From Planctomycetota bacterium (lineage in GTDB: Bacteria > Planctomycetota > B15-G4 > SIAN01): a DNA stretch of 64,000 nucleotides. Shown here piece by piece: positions 16,056 through 26,157 of the stretch. The stretch covers positions 186,001 through 250,000 of the forward strand of contig JANQQL010000020.1 in assembly GCA_028289345.1 (NCBI GenBank). The letters run 5' to 3'. Positions within the stretch are counted from its first letter, which is position 1. Every line of letters begins with the position of its first letter. The notes below the pieces were generated by a model that did no database searches, had not been told where the DNA came from, and worked only from the letters and a program-made list of their open reading frames with translations. The translations under genes and the position numbers were made by a program.

Positions 16056-16792
16056 TGCGAGTCTCCCTGAGTGGTGCCCCGTGGAATCCTGATTCGAAAG
16101 CGGGTTCCTCCCTCATGGTCTTCGGCTGCGACATGTCCCTCGTGAGCTTCCGCCACCGCCCGCACGACTTCCAGGTTCACCCCGATCGTGGTGGCCGAGT
16201 CTCCATATTTGCGCGTTTCCACCTGGTAGAAGCGCGTGAAGATGTTCTGAGAATCCTCCGCTCCTGTGAAGCGGTAGGACTGATCGACGGCGATCTCCAG
16301 CGCCTCGTCCATGACCTCGACATCGAAGGTGACTTGGCTTCCCGGCGTCCCCAGAATCAGCACGGTTTCGAGAAGGTTGGACAGCAAGTGCTGCATCCGC
16401 GGCCGGTCAACCACGAGTGCCAACGCCCGGGGAATCTCCCCGAAGCGCAGCCCGACCGACTTTCTCTCGAACGCAGCGGCCGACTCCGCCCTCACGGGTT
16501 CCATCAGACCACCCAGAGTCGCCGGAACCGGCATGACTCCGAACTTGCCGCTGTCCAGCTGAGCCAGCATCGACAGATTCATGGTCATCCGGGTCAGCTG
16601 CCGGGTCTGCCGGAGCACCGTCCCCACCTCCTCGAGCTGATCTTCGTTGAGGGACCCCGAGATCTCGTCTTGAAGGAGTTCAGCGTACGACTGCACCGCG
16701 GCGATGGGAGTCCGGAGATCGTGGGAGATACAACGGATGGCCGCCGCCAACCCTTGCACGTCTGTCGAAACCTGAGGAGGGGAAAGTGTCAT
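16052..16792 (-). CDS. Histidine-kinase-like protein, probable pseudokinase
   Basis: 246 residues. A well-formed HisKA segment carries the phospho-acceptor (CISHDLRTPIAAV, His 24), but the ATPase domain is eroded. The N box reads NLLETVLIL, with the Mg-binding Asn replaced (Thr 143). The G1 segment reads VDQSYRFTG without the Asp-x-Gly-x-Gly. The G2 region is TTIGVNLEVV rather than a Gly-rich loop. It therefore may still dimerise and receive phosphate but should not bind ATP normally. It is cytoplasmic with no sensor domain. Its stop overlaps the response-regulator start. The ATG at the start of the folded part was chosen; a longer frame upstream has a Cys pair and no ribosome site. Confidence 0.8.
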   Translation of the reverse strand: MTLSPPQVSTDVQGLAAAIRCISHDLRTPIAAVQSYAELLQDEISGSLNEDQLEEVGTVLRQTRQLTRMTMNLSMLAQLDSGKFGVMPVPATLGGLMEPVRAESAAAFERKSVGLRFGEIPRALALVVDRPRMQHLLSNLLETVLILGTPGSQVTFDVEVMDEALEIAVDQSYRFTGAEDSQNIFTRFYQVETRKYGDSATTIGVNLEVVRAVAEAHEGHVAAEDHEGGTRFRIRIPRGTTQGDSQ

Positions 16793-17052
16793 GCTGTCCG
16801 ATCCAATGACTGCTGATGATCCATCCTGACTGCTACACCCTCGACACATTGGCTCGAGATTTACTCCAATTTTTTGCGCGGCGCTCCGCAACATCCCTGT
16901 GCTCCGCCAAGGACCGAGGGGAATTCCAAGCTGGCTAAGGGAGTCTCCCCACGCGGAATGCCACCATCGGCAGAGGGTTTTCGACGAAACAGAAAACGCT
17001 CAGCCCTTCCGATGAATGAGTCGAGGCGATTTCACCGCGGAGAGGGCAAGAC

Positions 17053-19374
17053 GTGACGTCCGTCGAAACACTCGGTGCCAGAAATCAGCAAGCTTGCTCG
17101 ACACGAACTCCGTGGACGAAGCGAGAGCGCATCCTTCTCATCGAAGACAACCCGGACGACGCACTTTTCTTGCGACGGGCATTGGAAAGTGTCCCCAACT
17201 TGGAACTGATTCGAGCCGAGACACTCGCCGAAGGCACTGCCTTGCTCGAATCCGATCCGGCGATCAGCCTGGTGTTCAGCGACCTCGGATTGCCAGACAG
17301 CGATGGCGCGGAGACCGCCGATGCCATTCTCCATCACGCCGCGGATAAGCCCGTCATCATCATGACCGGTTCGGATGATCTGGAGCTCGGAGAGGACATG
17401 ATCCTGCGCGGGGCGCAGGACTACCTGGTCAAGGGGGAATTCAGTCTGGCCCACGCTCGCCGCGTACTTCGTCATGCGATCGTCCGGAAGAATCTGGAAA
17501 AGGAGCTTTTCGCAGCACGTCGCGCAGCCGAGCAGGCCTCCCTGGCAAAGGGGGAGTTTTTAGCGGAAGTCAGCCACGAGATCCGCACGCCCTTGAACGT
17601 CATTCTAGGGCTCACGGAAGTGCTTATGGACGAATCTTGGACCAACACTCAGTCCGAACAGCTACAGACAATGAAGCGTGCAGGCGACTCTCTCTTGAGT
17701 CTGATCAACAGCGTCCTGGATCTTTCGAAAATCGAAGCGGGCCGACTCGACTTGGTGCAGGCGGACTTCGACATCTCCGAACTCCTGGAGAACTTCATCG
17801 ACCTGGTCGCACTCCCCGGCCGGAAGAAAGGCGTCAGCGTTTCATTGGATCTTGTCGATCCGATTCCCTGTGTCGTCACCGGCGACTCCAACCGCCTCTT
17901 ACAGGTTTTGACGAACCTCGCTTGGAACGCGCTCAAGTTCACGGAAAGCGGGGGCTTCGTGAAAGTCGAAGTCCAACCTCATGCCAGGGACCAGATTCGC
18001 TTTTCTGTCCAAGATTCGGGAATCGGCATGACCGAAGAGGAGCTTCTTCGGGTCTTCGATGCTTACGAACAAGGCTCTGGCGGCCGTGCAAACGGTTCCT
18101 CGAGCACCGGACTGGGTCTCCCCCTTTGCCAGAAACTCGTGAGTCTCATGGGGGGAGACTTGCGTGTGGACAGTCAGAGGGGAGAAGGGAGCGAGTTTCA
18201 CTTTGCCATCCCCCTTTCCCCCAAAGGCCAACGAAGTTGGCCGGCGCCGTCCGACGGGAAAGGCGAGCAGAGAAGCGTCCTTGTGGCCATCCGTGACGAC
18301 CAAGAGCGGGGCGCCGCCATTCGAGCTCTCCGTCACTCGGGTTGGTTGGCTTCCGCCGCGAACGGACCGCAGGGAATCGAGCAGGCCTTGGACCGCTCCC
18401 CGACGAACGGTTTCCAGGCCTGTCTTCTGGATTGCTTCCTCATGGACGAACTTGCGGAGTCCACGATCGACAAGTTGCGCAGAAGCGTCACTCGGGTCAA
18501 GGTCGCCGTCCTCCCTTCTCCCCGCGAAACGGATTTGCTTCGGTGTGGGCAACTCGGTTTTGAGGGAACCATTGCGCGTCCACTCACTCCGAGCCGACTC
18601 CAACACGGCCTGCACAGAACCCAAAGTTCCGCCCTTCGTGACCAGCAAGCCGCGGAATGTGCGGACGGTCGGCTCGATCCCTCGGCGCGCATCTTGGTCG
18701 TCGACGACGTGAAAGACAACAGGAGTGTGGTCGAGGCGTTCCTACAGTCGACAAACCACCGCCTGGATTTCGCAGACTCTGGCGAGCGAGCGCTCGAAAA
18801 GTTCCGCCCGGGCGCCTACGACATCGTACTTCTGGACATGCGGATGCCCGGTATCAGCGGACTCGAAACGGCCCGCCGGATGAGGTTGTCGGAACGAGAC
18901 AGCGATCACTCACCAGCAAGAATCATTGCGCTTACCGCGGACGCGTTCGAAGAGAACCACCGGGAGAGCGCCGCCGCAGGTTGCGACCTACACCTTTCTA
19001 AGCCCATCCAGCGTCGGACGCTGCTTCGAGCCTTAGAGGACGCGAGCCCACGGCCGGAAGAAACGGTTGTCGAGGTCGAACCAGAGATCGCCGCGTTACT
19101 CCCGAGCTTCTTGAAGAACCGCGAGAAAGATGTGCGGCAGGCTCGACAAGCGCTGGGAAGCGACGACTTCGAGTCGGTCGAAACCCTGGGACACAACATC
19201 AAGGGAAATGGCAGCGTCTACGGCCTGCCCCTTCTCAGCCATCTCGGCCGTCAGCTAGAGGCCGCGGCGCAAAGTAGGAAAAGCGAACGAATCACGAGCT
19301 GCCTCAATCAGATCGCAGATCTCGTCAAACACACCATGGCAAACACCACGGGACCCACGGAGACCAAACCATGA
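17053..19374 (+). CDS. Hybrid histidine kinase REC-HisKA-HATPase-REC-REC-HPt
   Basis: 773 residues from a GTG with a strong agaggg site. Order: receiver 1 (LLIEDNPDD, Asp in VFSDLGLPDS, Lys in DYLVKGE); HisKA (EVSHEIRTPLN); ATPase domain (NLAWNALKF, VQDSGIGM, STGLGLPL); receiver 2 (about 405-525) where the conserved Lys is Arg (IARPLT); receiver 3 (VVDDVKDN, Asp in VLLDMRMPG, Lys in LSKPIQ); HPt domain with His in LGHNIKGNGS. This is a full phosphorelay in a single soluble protein without its own ligand-sensing domain, so the input may come through receiver 1. The next gene starts within its stop (ATGA). Confidence 0.93.
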   Translation: MTSVETLGARNQQACSTRTPWTKRERILLIEDNPDDALFLRRALESVPNLELIRAETLAEGTALLESDPAISLVFSDLGLPDSDGAETADAILHHAADKPVIIMTGSDDLELGEDMILRGAQDYLVKGEFSLAHARRVLRHAIVRKNLEKELFAARRAAEQASLAKGEFLAEVSHEIRTPLNVILGLTEVLMDESWTNTQSEQLQTMKRAGDSLLSLINSVLDLSKIEAGRLDLVQADFDISELLENFIDLVALPGRKKGVSVSLDLVDPIPCVVTGDSNRLLQVLTNLAWNALKFTESGGFVKVEVQPHARDQIRFSVQDSGIGMTEEELLRVFDAYEQGSGGRANGSSSTGLGLPLCQKLVSLMGGDLRVDSQRGEGSEFHFAIPLSPKGQRSWPAPSDGKGEQRSVLVAIRDDQERGAAIRALRHSGWLASAANGPQGIEQALDRSPTNGFQACLLDCFLMDELAESTIDKLRRSVTRVKVAVLPSPRETDLLRCGQLGFEGTIARPLTPSRLQHGLHRTQSSALRDQQAAECADGRLDPSARILVVDDVKDNRSVVEAFLQSTNHRLDFADSGERALEKFRPGAYDIVLLDMRMPGISGLETARRMRLSERDSDHSPARIIALTADAFEENHRESAAAGCDLHLSKPIQRRTLLRALEDASPRPEETVVEVEPEIAALLPSFLKNREKDVRQARQALGSDDFESVETLGHNIKGNGSVYGLPLLSHLGRQLEAAAQSRKSERITSCLNQIADLVKHTMANTTGPTETKP

Positions 19375-19757
19375 AGAAGATCCTACTCGTCGATGATGAC
19401 AAAGACCTGTTGCGAGCCCTGGGAGCTCGGTTGAGGACCAGTGGGTACGAAGTCGCATTCGCGACGGACGGAGTCTCCTGCATCAGTGCCGCCGTGAAGG
19501 AGTCCCCGTCATTGATTCTCTTGGACGTCGGACTCCCGGCGGGCGACGGCTACAAGTGCCTGGAGAAGCTCCAGGCGAACCTGCAACTCAATCACATCCC
19601 GGTCGTCATGCTGACGGGTCGCGAAGGGCCGGCCGTGCAAGAGCGGTGCATGCGCGAAGGAGCACGGGGATTCCTCCAGAAGCCGGTTCGGAAGGAGGAC
19701 CTTTTGGAAGTGATCGAAACGACTCTCGTTCAAAGCGAATCGAGTTGCGCGAGCTGA
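19371..19757 (+). CDS. Stand-alone response regulator
   Basis: 128 residues, a complete single receiver: DDD in LLVDDDKD, Asp in LILLDVGLPA, Thr in MLTGRE, Lys in LQKPVR. No output domain. It overlaps the hybrid kinase gene by ATGA and is the natural final acceptor from that kinase's HPt domain, by analogy with CheY-like end points. Confidence 0.92.
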   Translation: MKKILLVDDDKDLLRALGARLRTSGYEVAFATDGVSCISAAVKESPSLILLDVGLPAGDGYKCLEKLQANLQLNHIPVVMLTGREGPAVQERCMREGARGFLQKPVRKEDLLEVIETTLVQSESSCAS

Positions 19758-19795
19758 CAAAAAAGCACCCCGGCCGCGCGCGGGGCCGGGGTGCT
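19758..19795 (-). terminator. Intrinsic terminator
   Basis: A perfect 12-bp stem (agcaccccggcc / ggccggggtgct, 19764-19775 and 19784-19795) with an 8-base loop. On the minus strand it is followed directly by TTTTTT, so it ends transcription of the leftward response-regulator gene at 19831-20289. The hairpin also stands at the end of the rightward gene but without a T-run in that direction. Confidence 0.88.
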
Positions 19796-19830
19796 GTGCG
19801 GGACGGGCAGGGCCACGGGTCAGGGTCTGT

Positions 19831-20289
19831 TCATTCGAGAATTCGACGAATGGCGCGCAGAAGTACTTTGTTCGAGAAGGGCTTTCGGAGCACCTCACGG
19901 ATCCCCATCAACTCCGCCTTTTCTTCGACCAACGGGTCGGGATCGCCGGTCATGATCAGGGTCGGAGTGTTGCCGATCTCGGGGACCATGCGAAGCCGGT
20001 GGAGCAACTGGAAGCCTCCCATCGTCGGAAGGCGCAGGTCCAGCAAGATCACGTCAGGACGTTCGGTCACCACCTGCCCCAATCCATCCAGTCCGTCGAA
20101 TGACTGGTGGACCCGAAAGTCGGCGCGACGAAGTCGAGCCGCCAGTACCCGATTGAGATCGACTTCATCCTCGATCAAGAGGATCGACCCGTGGCGCTTC
20201 GCCCAGCCGGCGCGGCGAGGAACCGGTCGGCGAACAGCAGAAGTCAGCTCTTGGGAGCTTTGGAGAGCGGGCATCGCGGTGACAGTCAT
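19831..20289 (-). CDS. Stand-alone response regulator
   Basis: 152 residues from the ATG with ggagccaact upstream. A 35-residue basic N-terminal extension precedes a single receiver: ILLIEDEVD, Asp in VILLDLRLPT, Thr in IMTGDP and Lys in LRKPFS. No output domain. Convergent with the preceding receiver gene and separated by the terminator; about 300 bp downstream of the kinase gene at 20587 on the same strand, of which it could be the partner. Confidence 0.9.
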   Translation of the reverse strand: MTVTAMPALQSSQELTSAVRRPVPRRAGWAKRHGSILLIEDEVDLNRVLAARLRRADFRVHQSFDGLDGLGQVVTERPDVILLDLRLPTMGGFQLLHRLRMVPEIGNTPTLIMTGDPDPLVEEKAELMGIREVLRKPFSNKVLLRAIRRILE

Positions 20290-20586
20290 AGTTGGCTCCA
20301 GATTTTCCCCGAGACCTTGCAGCTGGTTTGCAAGCCAAGGATCCCATTCGAACACTGGTTGTTTCGATCATGGCAAGCATCAACTGAATCGCGGATCGCG
20401 CAATCCCACGCAGAGGATGTTTCCAATGAGGGAACCCCGCCGCCTCAACCGCACAATCCCTCAATGCGCTTGAACGATTCAGACCCCATGGAAACTTGCG
20501 GGCCAAGAGTCACGCCCATCGCGTCTCGACAGGTTGCGCTGATCTCGCGAGCGCACGGTTGGAACTGTCCCACCCATCGCGCATGC
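20290..20586. other. Non-coding spacer
   Basis: About 297 bp between the kinase stop and the response-regulator start. No gene, hairpin with T-run or sigma-54 box was found. It probably carries the promoter of the response-regulator gene. Confidence 0.4.
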
Positions 20587-21828
20587 TCAATGGCTGGGTG
20601 CGCAGCTCCGATCGACGGAGGACTCGGAATCCACTCCCGCGACCACGTTTGCCATCGGAAGGGTCAGCTTCACTCGAGTCCCCCCTCCGTCATTCGATTC
20701 CAGCCAGATCTTCCCTTGGTGGGCCCGGGCAATGCGCCGACACAAGGAAAGCCCGATGCCATCTCCGGGAGTCTCTCGTTGATGGTGGAGCCGGCTCGCG
20801 ATCCGAAACACGCGTTCGCGATTCCTTGCCTCGATCCCGATTCCGTTGTCGGCCACCGAGAAGACTGCGTCGACGGAACTCGGAACCGCCGTCACCTGCA
20901 CCACAGGAGCATCCGTTCCCCGGAATCGAACGGCGTTGTCGAAAAGCTGACGGAACAACTCTTCGAAACGTGATTCGTGACCAAGCACCAACGGCAGGTC
21001 ATGGATGTGAATTCGCAATCCCAAATCCTGCCACTGCGATTCCACCTCTCCAGCAAGGCGCCTCAACAAGACCGCGATGTCCACCGGCACCGCACGGGGA
21101 GACTGACCGGAAACCTTGGCCAGCTGACTCATGCCCTTGCCAAGCGAAACGACTCGGTTCGCGATCCGAGAAATGCGCCCTAGGGTTTCCAGCATCTCGC
21201 TCGCGGGAGGCTCTCGGCCCTCCTGGGTCACCAGCTCCACGTATTTCTGGATGTGTGAGACCGGGACTCGAATGTCGTGGGAAATCGAGGCCCCCAACTC
21301 CTGGAGGAATTCGCGCAGATCCTGAAGTCGAGATTCTTCGACGAGGCGCTCTTTATCCGAGATCTCGGTTCGCAGGCGCTCAGCGGCCAGGCGTCCGAGT
21401 CCTTGCAGCAGTGACCCCTGACTCGAATCGGGTTCGAATCCTCCTCGTCCCATGACGGCCAGCCATCCCGCTCTGGAGCCCTCGCTCCAAGCAGTCCAAT
21501 GGCAGCAAGAGAAACCGAGGGACGTCGCCATCTCAGGAAAAACCTTCAAGAACTCTTCCGGTTCGAGAGACCCCAATTCGCCGGAATCCATGGCAGGAAG
21601 CGGTCGCGTGAGCCAATGAGCCCAACACTCGAACTGTTGTCCCCCGGCGGCGGCGCGGAGACGATCTCCTGACACGAGCTGCTCGCCAATGAAGGCGAGT
21701 CGTCCTTCCCACGATCCGCTAGCAAGCTCTGCGATCTCGCGCAATGCGCCGGAAGCAGCCCCTTGATCTGCCGAGAGATCGTTCCCGAGTGACTGGCTGT
21801 GGTCCAAACTGTTCCCTCCCGTCGTCAT
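20587..21828 (-). CDS. Cytoplasmic sensor histidine kinase (GAF-like)
   Basis: 413 residues. The first 170 residues have no membrane helix and look like a GAF-type sensor (CWAHWLTRPLPAMDSGE, LGFSCCHWTAWSEGSRAGWLAV). A HisKA box follows (SISHDIRVPVSHIQKYVEL), then an ATPase domain (LFDNAVRFRG, VADNGIGIEA, GDGIGLSLC). All catalytic motifs are intact. The start is uncertain: the ATG at 21828 has a poor ribosome site, while a TTG at 21807 is preceded by gggagggaacagt. The likely partner is one of the adjacent stand-alone receivers. Confidence 0.88.
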   Translation of the reverse strand: MTTGGNSLDHSQSLGNDLSADQGAASGALREIAELASGSWEGRLAFIGEQLVSGDRLRAAAGGQQFECWAHWLTRPLPAMDSGELGSLEPEEFLKVFPEMATSLGFSCCHWTAWSEGSRAGWLAVMGRGGFEPDSSQGSLLQGLGRLAAERLRTEISDKERLVEESRLQDLREFLQELGASISHDIRVPVSHIQKYVELVTQEGREPPASEMLETLGRISRIANRVVSLGKGMSQLAKVSGQSPRAVPVDIAVLLRRLAGEVESQWQDLGLRIHIHDLPLVLGHESRFEELFRQLFDNAVRFRGTDAPVVQVTAVPSSVDAVFSVADNGIGIEARNRERVFRIASRLHHQRETPGDGIGLSLCRRIARAHQGKIWLESNDGGGTRVKLTLPMANVVAGVDSESSVDRSCAPSH

Positions 21829-21831
21829 ATT

Positions 21832-21846
21832 CGGGCGAATCGCCCG
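21832..21846. promoter_or_regulatory. Short perfect dyad between divergent genes
   Basis: cgggcg-aat-cgcccg, located just before the kinase start and about 160 bp upstream of the CheB/CheR fusion gene. It could be an operator for the divergent pair; no binding protein can be named. Confidence 0.3.
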
Positions 21847-22007
21847 GACCTGTCAAGTCGGACACCGAGGGTTTTCCCTAATCGTCAATTCCTCCACTAG
21901 CCGTCACCCGCAGATTCCCAACGCTGTGCAATTGCAACCTCTTCGGTAGTTCGACAGTGGGTACCATCAAGAAGGATGTGCGGTCCATACTTCGGTGGAG
22001 GGGAACG

Positions 22008-25000
22008 ATGGCGACACAGGGCGATTTCAACGAAGTCCACCACGACAACGACTCGAGACAGTTGATCGGACCTGCGGAATCCAAACCGCAATTACGGTTC
22101 GTCGTCTGTGTGGGCGCGTCGGCTGGGGGCCTGGAAGCGCTGGAGAATTTCTTTAGCGGAATGGGCAACCAAACGTCCTGCGCATTCGTGGTCGTGGTCC
22201 ACTTGTCTCCGGACTTCAAGAGCCTGATGCCCGAACTCCTGGCCAAGTGCACCTCGATGAAGGTGGCTGCCGCAACCCAGGGAACCGTGCTGGAGCCCGA
22301 CTGCATCTACGTCATTCCGCCGAAGAAAAACCTGGTTCTCGAAGATGGCAAGCTGGTTCTGCTCGATCGAGACCGAGAGCCTGGCCACGCGATCAATCTG
22401 CCCATTGACATCTTCCTAAAGTCCCTGGCCCAAGACGCGGGGGAACGCGCCGTCGCCGCCATCCTTTCCGGGAGCGGAAGTGACGGATCCCGAGGGGTCC
22501 GCGCGGTGAAAGAGGCCGGCGGACTGGTGCTCGTGGAGGATCCGAACTCGGCTAAGTTCGACGGGATGCCGCGCAGCGCCCTGGCTACCGGCATGTGTGA
22601 CCACTCCGGCACTCCCGACGTGCTTGGCCGGAGGCTCATCGAGATCGTCGGTCGATCCACGTTCCCGATGGTGGCGGATAGCGAAGAGTACGAGGCAGAC
22701 GAAGTGCTGTCCTCTCTCCTTGGGCTGTTGAAACGCAAGCCCGGCATCGACCTGTCCTACTACAAGAAATCGATGGTCGGAAGGCGAGTCCGACGACGAA
22801 TGACCATTCACGGCATCGCGAACTTGGAGTCGTACCATCATCGACTCGAGTCCGACGCCGACGAACTCCACTCCCTGAAACAGGACCTCCTGATTGGCGT
22901 CACCAGTTTCTTTCGAGATACGGAAGCATTCGAGATCCTCAACAAGTCGGTCATTTCTCAGTTGTTGCTCCGCCCCCAAACCGATGACCAGATTCGAATC
23001 TGGGTTCCGTCTTGCTCGTCCGGCGAAGAGGTCTACTCGATCGCCATGCTTCTGAGTGACGCCATGGCAGCCATGGGGAAACAACGCGACATCAAGATAT
23101 TTGCAACCGACGTCGACGAGGACGCCCTCCAGAAAGCGAGCCGAGCCACCTACCTGGTCAGCCAGATGGTCGACGTCCCTCCGCCTCTGGCCAACCGATA
23201 TCTCGAAAAGCACGGTGATCTGTGCCACGTGATTCACCCCTTGCGGGAAATGGTGATCTTCGCCCGTCACAACCTGGTGAAAGATGCCCCGTTCACCCGC
23301 ATGGACTTGGTGAGCTGCCGCAATTTCCTGATCTACCTGGAACCAGACGTTCAGGAGCAGGTCCTGGCCTCCCTTCACTTCTCACTGAACAAGGGTGGAT
23401 CCTTGTTCCTCGGCTCGGCCGAGTCGACGGCCTTCTTGGAGACCGAATTCGACCCCATTGACTCCAAGGCCAAGCTCTATCGCAAGATCCGAACCTACAC
23501 TCACCCCGCGGCACGACGGCGGTCCGGGCTCCTCGATCCCATTGCGATCGTTCCGGACACCACCCAGCGCCTGCGCAATCGACAGACGTCGGAATCGGTT
23601 CACGTGCTGCGCACCGTGATCGAGCAACTTTTGGACTCGGACTCCAACAGTTGTGCGCTCCTGAGCCACGAGGGTGCGGTGCTGGAGGTCATCGGCGACC
23701 CCCTCGGCGTCTTCTCGCTTCCCAAGGGGCGCCCGACCGCTGACATCCTGAAGCTGGTTTCCAAGGAAGTCTCCATCGCAATCACGACCGGGCTGCACCG
23801 GCTTCGCAAGGGCGAGCCACGTGCCACGTTTGCGGTGGATGTGGGAGCAGGGGACAAGCTCCAGCGCCTCACGATCGAGCTACGCTCGATGCAAGAGTCA
23901 AAGAAAGAGGCCGCATCCATCGTCTTCCTAGCGCGCCTTCGGCAACAATCTGGCGAAGAGCCCGTGGTCGAACCGATCGACGTATCGGAGACCACCTCGG
24001 AGCGCCTTCACAACCTGGAAATGGAACTCACACAAACCAAAGAGAGCCTCCAGGCGACGATCGAAGAACTCCAGAGCACCAATGAAGAACAGCAATCCAC
24101 CAACGAGGAGCTGGTGGCTTCCAACGAAGAGTTGCAAAGCACCAACGAAGAACTCCACTCGGTGAATGAGGAACTCTACACAGTCAACGCCGAGTACCAG
24201 AAGAAGAACCAGGAACTCTCCGTCATGACCGCCGACCTGGACAACCTGTTGCGGTCCAGCGACATCGGCACACTCTTCCTCGACAGCCATCTACGGGTCC
24301 GAAAATTCACTCCGGCTGTTTGTCGAGTCGTGCAACTCCTGGATCACGACATTGGTCGTTCCATCAGCCATTTCACCCATCAACTCGCTGACGACTTCGT
24401 TGACGATGTCACCACAGTGATCGAGAATGGTTCCCGCATTGAAAAAGAAGTCCGCGACAAGTCCGGTCGCTGGCTCCTCATGCGCATCTCTCCTTACACC
24501 TCCGAGGCGGGCGGAGACGAAGGCGCCGTGATCACCTTCATCGACATCACCAAAGTGAAGAACATGGAGGAGTTGACGCGCACGGTGAACGAGCAGCTCG
24601 AAGCGGCTAATCAGAAGCTCACCGACCAGAGCGTCGAACTCGAAGACCTGTTTTCCATCACCGCCCACGACCTGAAGCGCCCCGTTGTAGCAATGAATGG
24701 CCTTCTCAAAATGGGCATTTCCAAACTTCCCGACAAAGAGGGAACGGCGCTGTTTCAGTCGGCCTTGAAAGAGTGCGAGAAGATGGGCCGGCTCCTGACC
24801 GATCTCAGCAACGTTTGCGGAATCACCAAGGCGGAAACACCGGAAGAAGAAATCGATCTCCAACCGTGGCTCGAGGAGCTCATCAGCGAGTTCGACGAAG
24901 CATCCTCGGCCCGGAACATCAAGATCCACTCGACCTGCGATTCCCGCGTGATTCGCGTCCAGCGCTCGGCACTGGAACAAGCGGTGCGCAACCTGATCGA

Positions 25001-25673
25001 GAATGCCATACTCTATGGGTCTTCCCACTCGGAGCCGCGCATCGACGTCTCCTGTCAGGTCGACCGAGGCACCATTCGCCTGTCTGTATCCGACAATGGC
25101 AACGGGATTGCCCCGGAGCACCATTCGCGGGTCTTTGAACTATTTCGCCGTCTGGAACCCGACACCTGCGATGGCTCCGGTGTCGGGCTGGTGGCTGCCC
25201 GTCGGATGTTGGCCAAGGTTGGTGGACGGTTGGACCTGGAATCGAGCCGGGGACGAGGAGCGAAGTTCACCGTGACACTTGCGACCAACAGCCCGCAGCA
25301 ACCGGTCATGAACATCCTCTTGGTCGAAGACAATTCCATCGACGCTGAAGCCGTGGAACGCTACCTGCCCAAGAGCTGCAAGCTGACCTGGGCAAAGACA
25401 CTGGAGGAAGCTCGCGAGTTGGTGGACAAGGAAGTCTTCAACGCCATTCTTCTCGACCTCTCCCTTAGTGATGGTCACGGGCTTGAGCTTGTGACTCACC
25501 TTCGCACGAAGCGGCTGAGTGACGTGCCGGTGATCGTCCTCAGTGGCCACAGCCAAGGCGTCAGCGAAGACGCTCTTCGAACCAGTACGAACGGTTACCT
25601 CAACAAGTCGAACTTGAGTTCCAAGTCCCTGGAAGGCGTGATCGAGAAGGCACGCGGAATGGCCGCCCTGTGA
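22008..25673 (+). CDS. CheB-CheR-PAS-histidine kinase-receiver fusion
   Basis: 1221 residues, with ggaggggaacg before ATG. Order: CheB methylesterase (Ser in [10 protein letters not shown], His in VVVHLSPDF, Asp in [10 protein letters not shown]; about 30-215); CheR methyltransferase ([11 protein letters not shown]-site [11 protein letters not shown]; about 240-510); a coiled coil built on repeats of EELQSTNEE (about 680-745); PAS domain; HisKA ([13 protein letters not shown]); ATPase domain ([29 protein letters not shown]); C-terminal receiver (LLVEDNSID, Asp in [10 protein letters not shown]). Known of the family: CheB/CheR fusions often act outside chemotaxis as signalling hubs. No chemoreceptor gene is nearby. 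Overlaps the next receiver gene. Confidence 0.93.
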   Translation: MATQGDFNEVHHDNDSRQLIGPAESKPQLRFVVCVGASAGGLEALENFFSGMGNQTSCAFVVVVHLSPDFKSLMPELLAKCTSMKVAAATQGTVLEPDCIYVIPPKKNLVLEDGKLVLLDRDREPGHAINLPIDIFLKSLAQDAGERAVAAILSGSGSDGSRGVRAVKEAGGLVLVEDPNSAKFDGMPRSALATGMCDHSGTPDVLGRRLIEIVGRSTFPMVADSEEYEADEVLSSLLGLLKRKPGIDLSYYKKSMVGRRVRRRMTIHGIANLESYHHRLESDADELHSLKQDLLIGVTSFFRDTEAFEILNKSVISQLLLRPQTDDQIRIWVPSCSSGEEVYSIAMLLSDAMAAMGKQRDIKIFATDVDEDALQKASRATYLVSQMVDVPPPLANRYLEKHGDLCHVIHPLREMVIFARHNLVKDAPFTRMDLVSCRNFLIYLEPDVQEQVLASLHFSLNKGGSLFLGSAESTAFLETEFDPIDSKAKLYRKIRTYTHPAARRRSGLLDPIAIVPDTTQRLRNRQTSESVHVLRTVIEQLLDSDSNSCALLSHEGAVLEVIGDPLGVFSLPKGRPTADILKLVSKEVSIAITTGLHRLRKGEPRATFAVDVGAGDKLQRLTIELRSMQESKKEAASIVFLARLRQQSGEEPVVEPIDVSETTSERLHNLEMELTQTKESLQATIEELQSTNEEQQSTNEELVASNEELQSTNEELHSVNEELYTVNAEYQKKNQELSVMTADLDNLLRSSDIGTLFLDSHLRVRKFTPAVCRVVQLLDHDIGRSISHFTHQLADDFVDDVTTVIENGSRIEKEVRDKSGRWLLMRISPYTSEAGGDEGAVITFIDITKVKNMEELTRTVNEQLEAANQKLTDQSVELEDLFSITAHDLKRPVVAMNGLLKMGISKLPDKEGTALFQSALKECEKMGRLLTDLSNVCGITKAETPEEEIDLQPWLEELISEFDEASSARNIKIHSTCDSRVIRVQRSALEQAVRNLIENAILYGSSHSEPRIDVSCQVDRGTIRLSVSDNGNGIAPEHHSRVFELFRRLEPDTCDGSGVGLVAARRMLAKVGGRLDLESSRGRGAKFTVTLATNSPQQPVMNILLVEDNSIDAEAVERYLPKSCKLTWAKTLEEARELVDKEVFNAILLDLSLSDGHGLELVTHLRTKRLSDVPVIVLSGHSQGVSEDALRTSTNGYLNKSNLSSKSLEGVIEKARGMAAL

Positions 25674-26131
25674 CAGCCCCGACTCCCGTCATCCTGCTCC
25701 TAGTGGACGATGATGACTCGTTCGCGTTGATCATCAAGGAAGCCTTGAACCTTCAAGTGGGCCTCCGCGAAGGCTACTCCCTCCACTGGGTCAACGATGG
25801 AGACCTTGCCCTCCAGTACGTGCGGGGAGAGGGCCCCTACGCGGACCGTACCAAGAGTCCCATGCCCGACATCATCCTGTTGGATCATCGCATGCCGCGA
25901 ATGGATGGGAGGGACGTTCTGGTGGAGCTCAAGAAGGACCCGGCAACAAGTTCGATTCCGACCTGCCTCCTGAGCACTTCGAGCCAGCAGTCCCTGCTTC
26001 GCGACTGCTACCAGCTCGGAGCGACGATCTGCATGGAGAAGCCCATGGACATGGATGAGCTCACTCGAAAACTCGAGGTATTTCTACGCTTTTGGCAAGA
26101 GGTCGCGGTCCTTCCATCTTCAGACGATTAG
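25670..26131 (+). CDS. Stand-alone response regulator (Rcp1-like)
   Basis: 153 residues from a GTG that overlaps the stop of the fusion kinase (GTGA). Single receiver with the Rcp1-type insertion: LLLVDDDDS, Asp in IILLDHRMPR, Ser-Thr in LLSTSSQ and Lys in CMEKPMD. Its C-terminus (RFWQEVAVLP) resembles that of the receiver at 13035. The probable partner is the CheB-CheR-kinase fusion. Confidence 0.9.
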   Translation: MTAPTPVILLLVDDDDSFALIIKEALNLQVGLREGYSLHWVNDGDLALQYVRGEGPYADRTKSPMPDIILLDHRMPRMDGRDVLVELKKDPATSSIPTCLLSTSSQQSLLRDCYQLGATICMEKPMDMDELTRKLEVFLRFWQEVAVLPSSDD

Positions 26132-26157
26132 TCCAAGATCACCCGGTGCGAAACTCA

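Noticed and set aside
21420..21445. tRNA-like T-loop sequence (ggttcgaatcc).
   Set aside because: It lies inside an intact histidine-kinase gene and no acceptor, D or anticodon stems can be formed around it.
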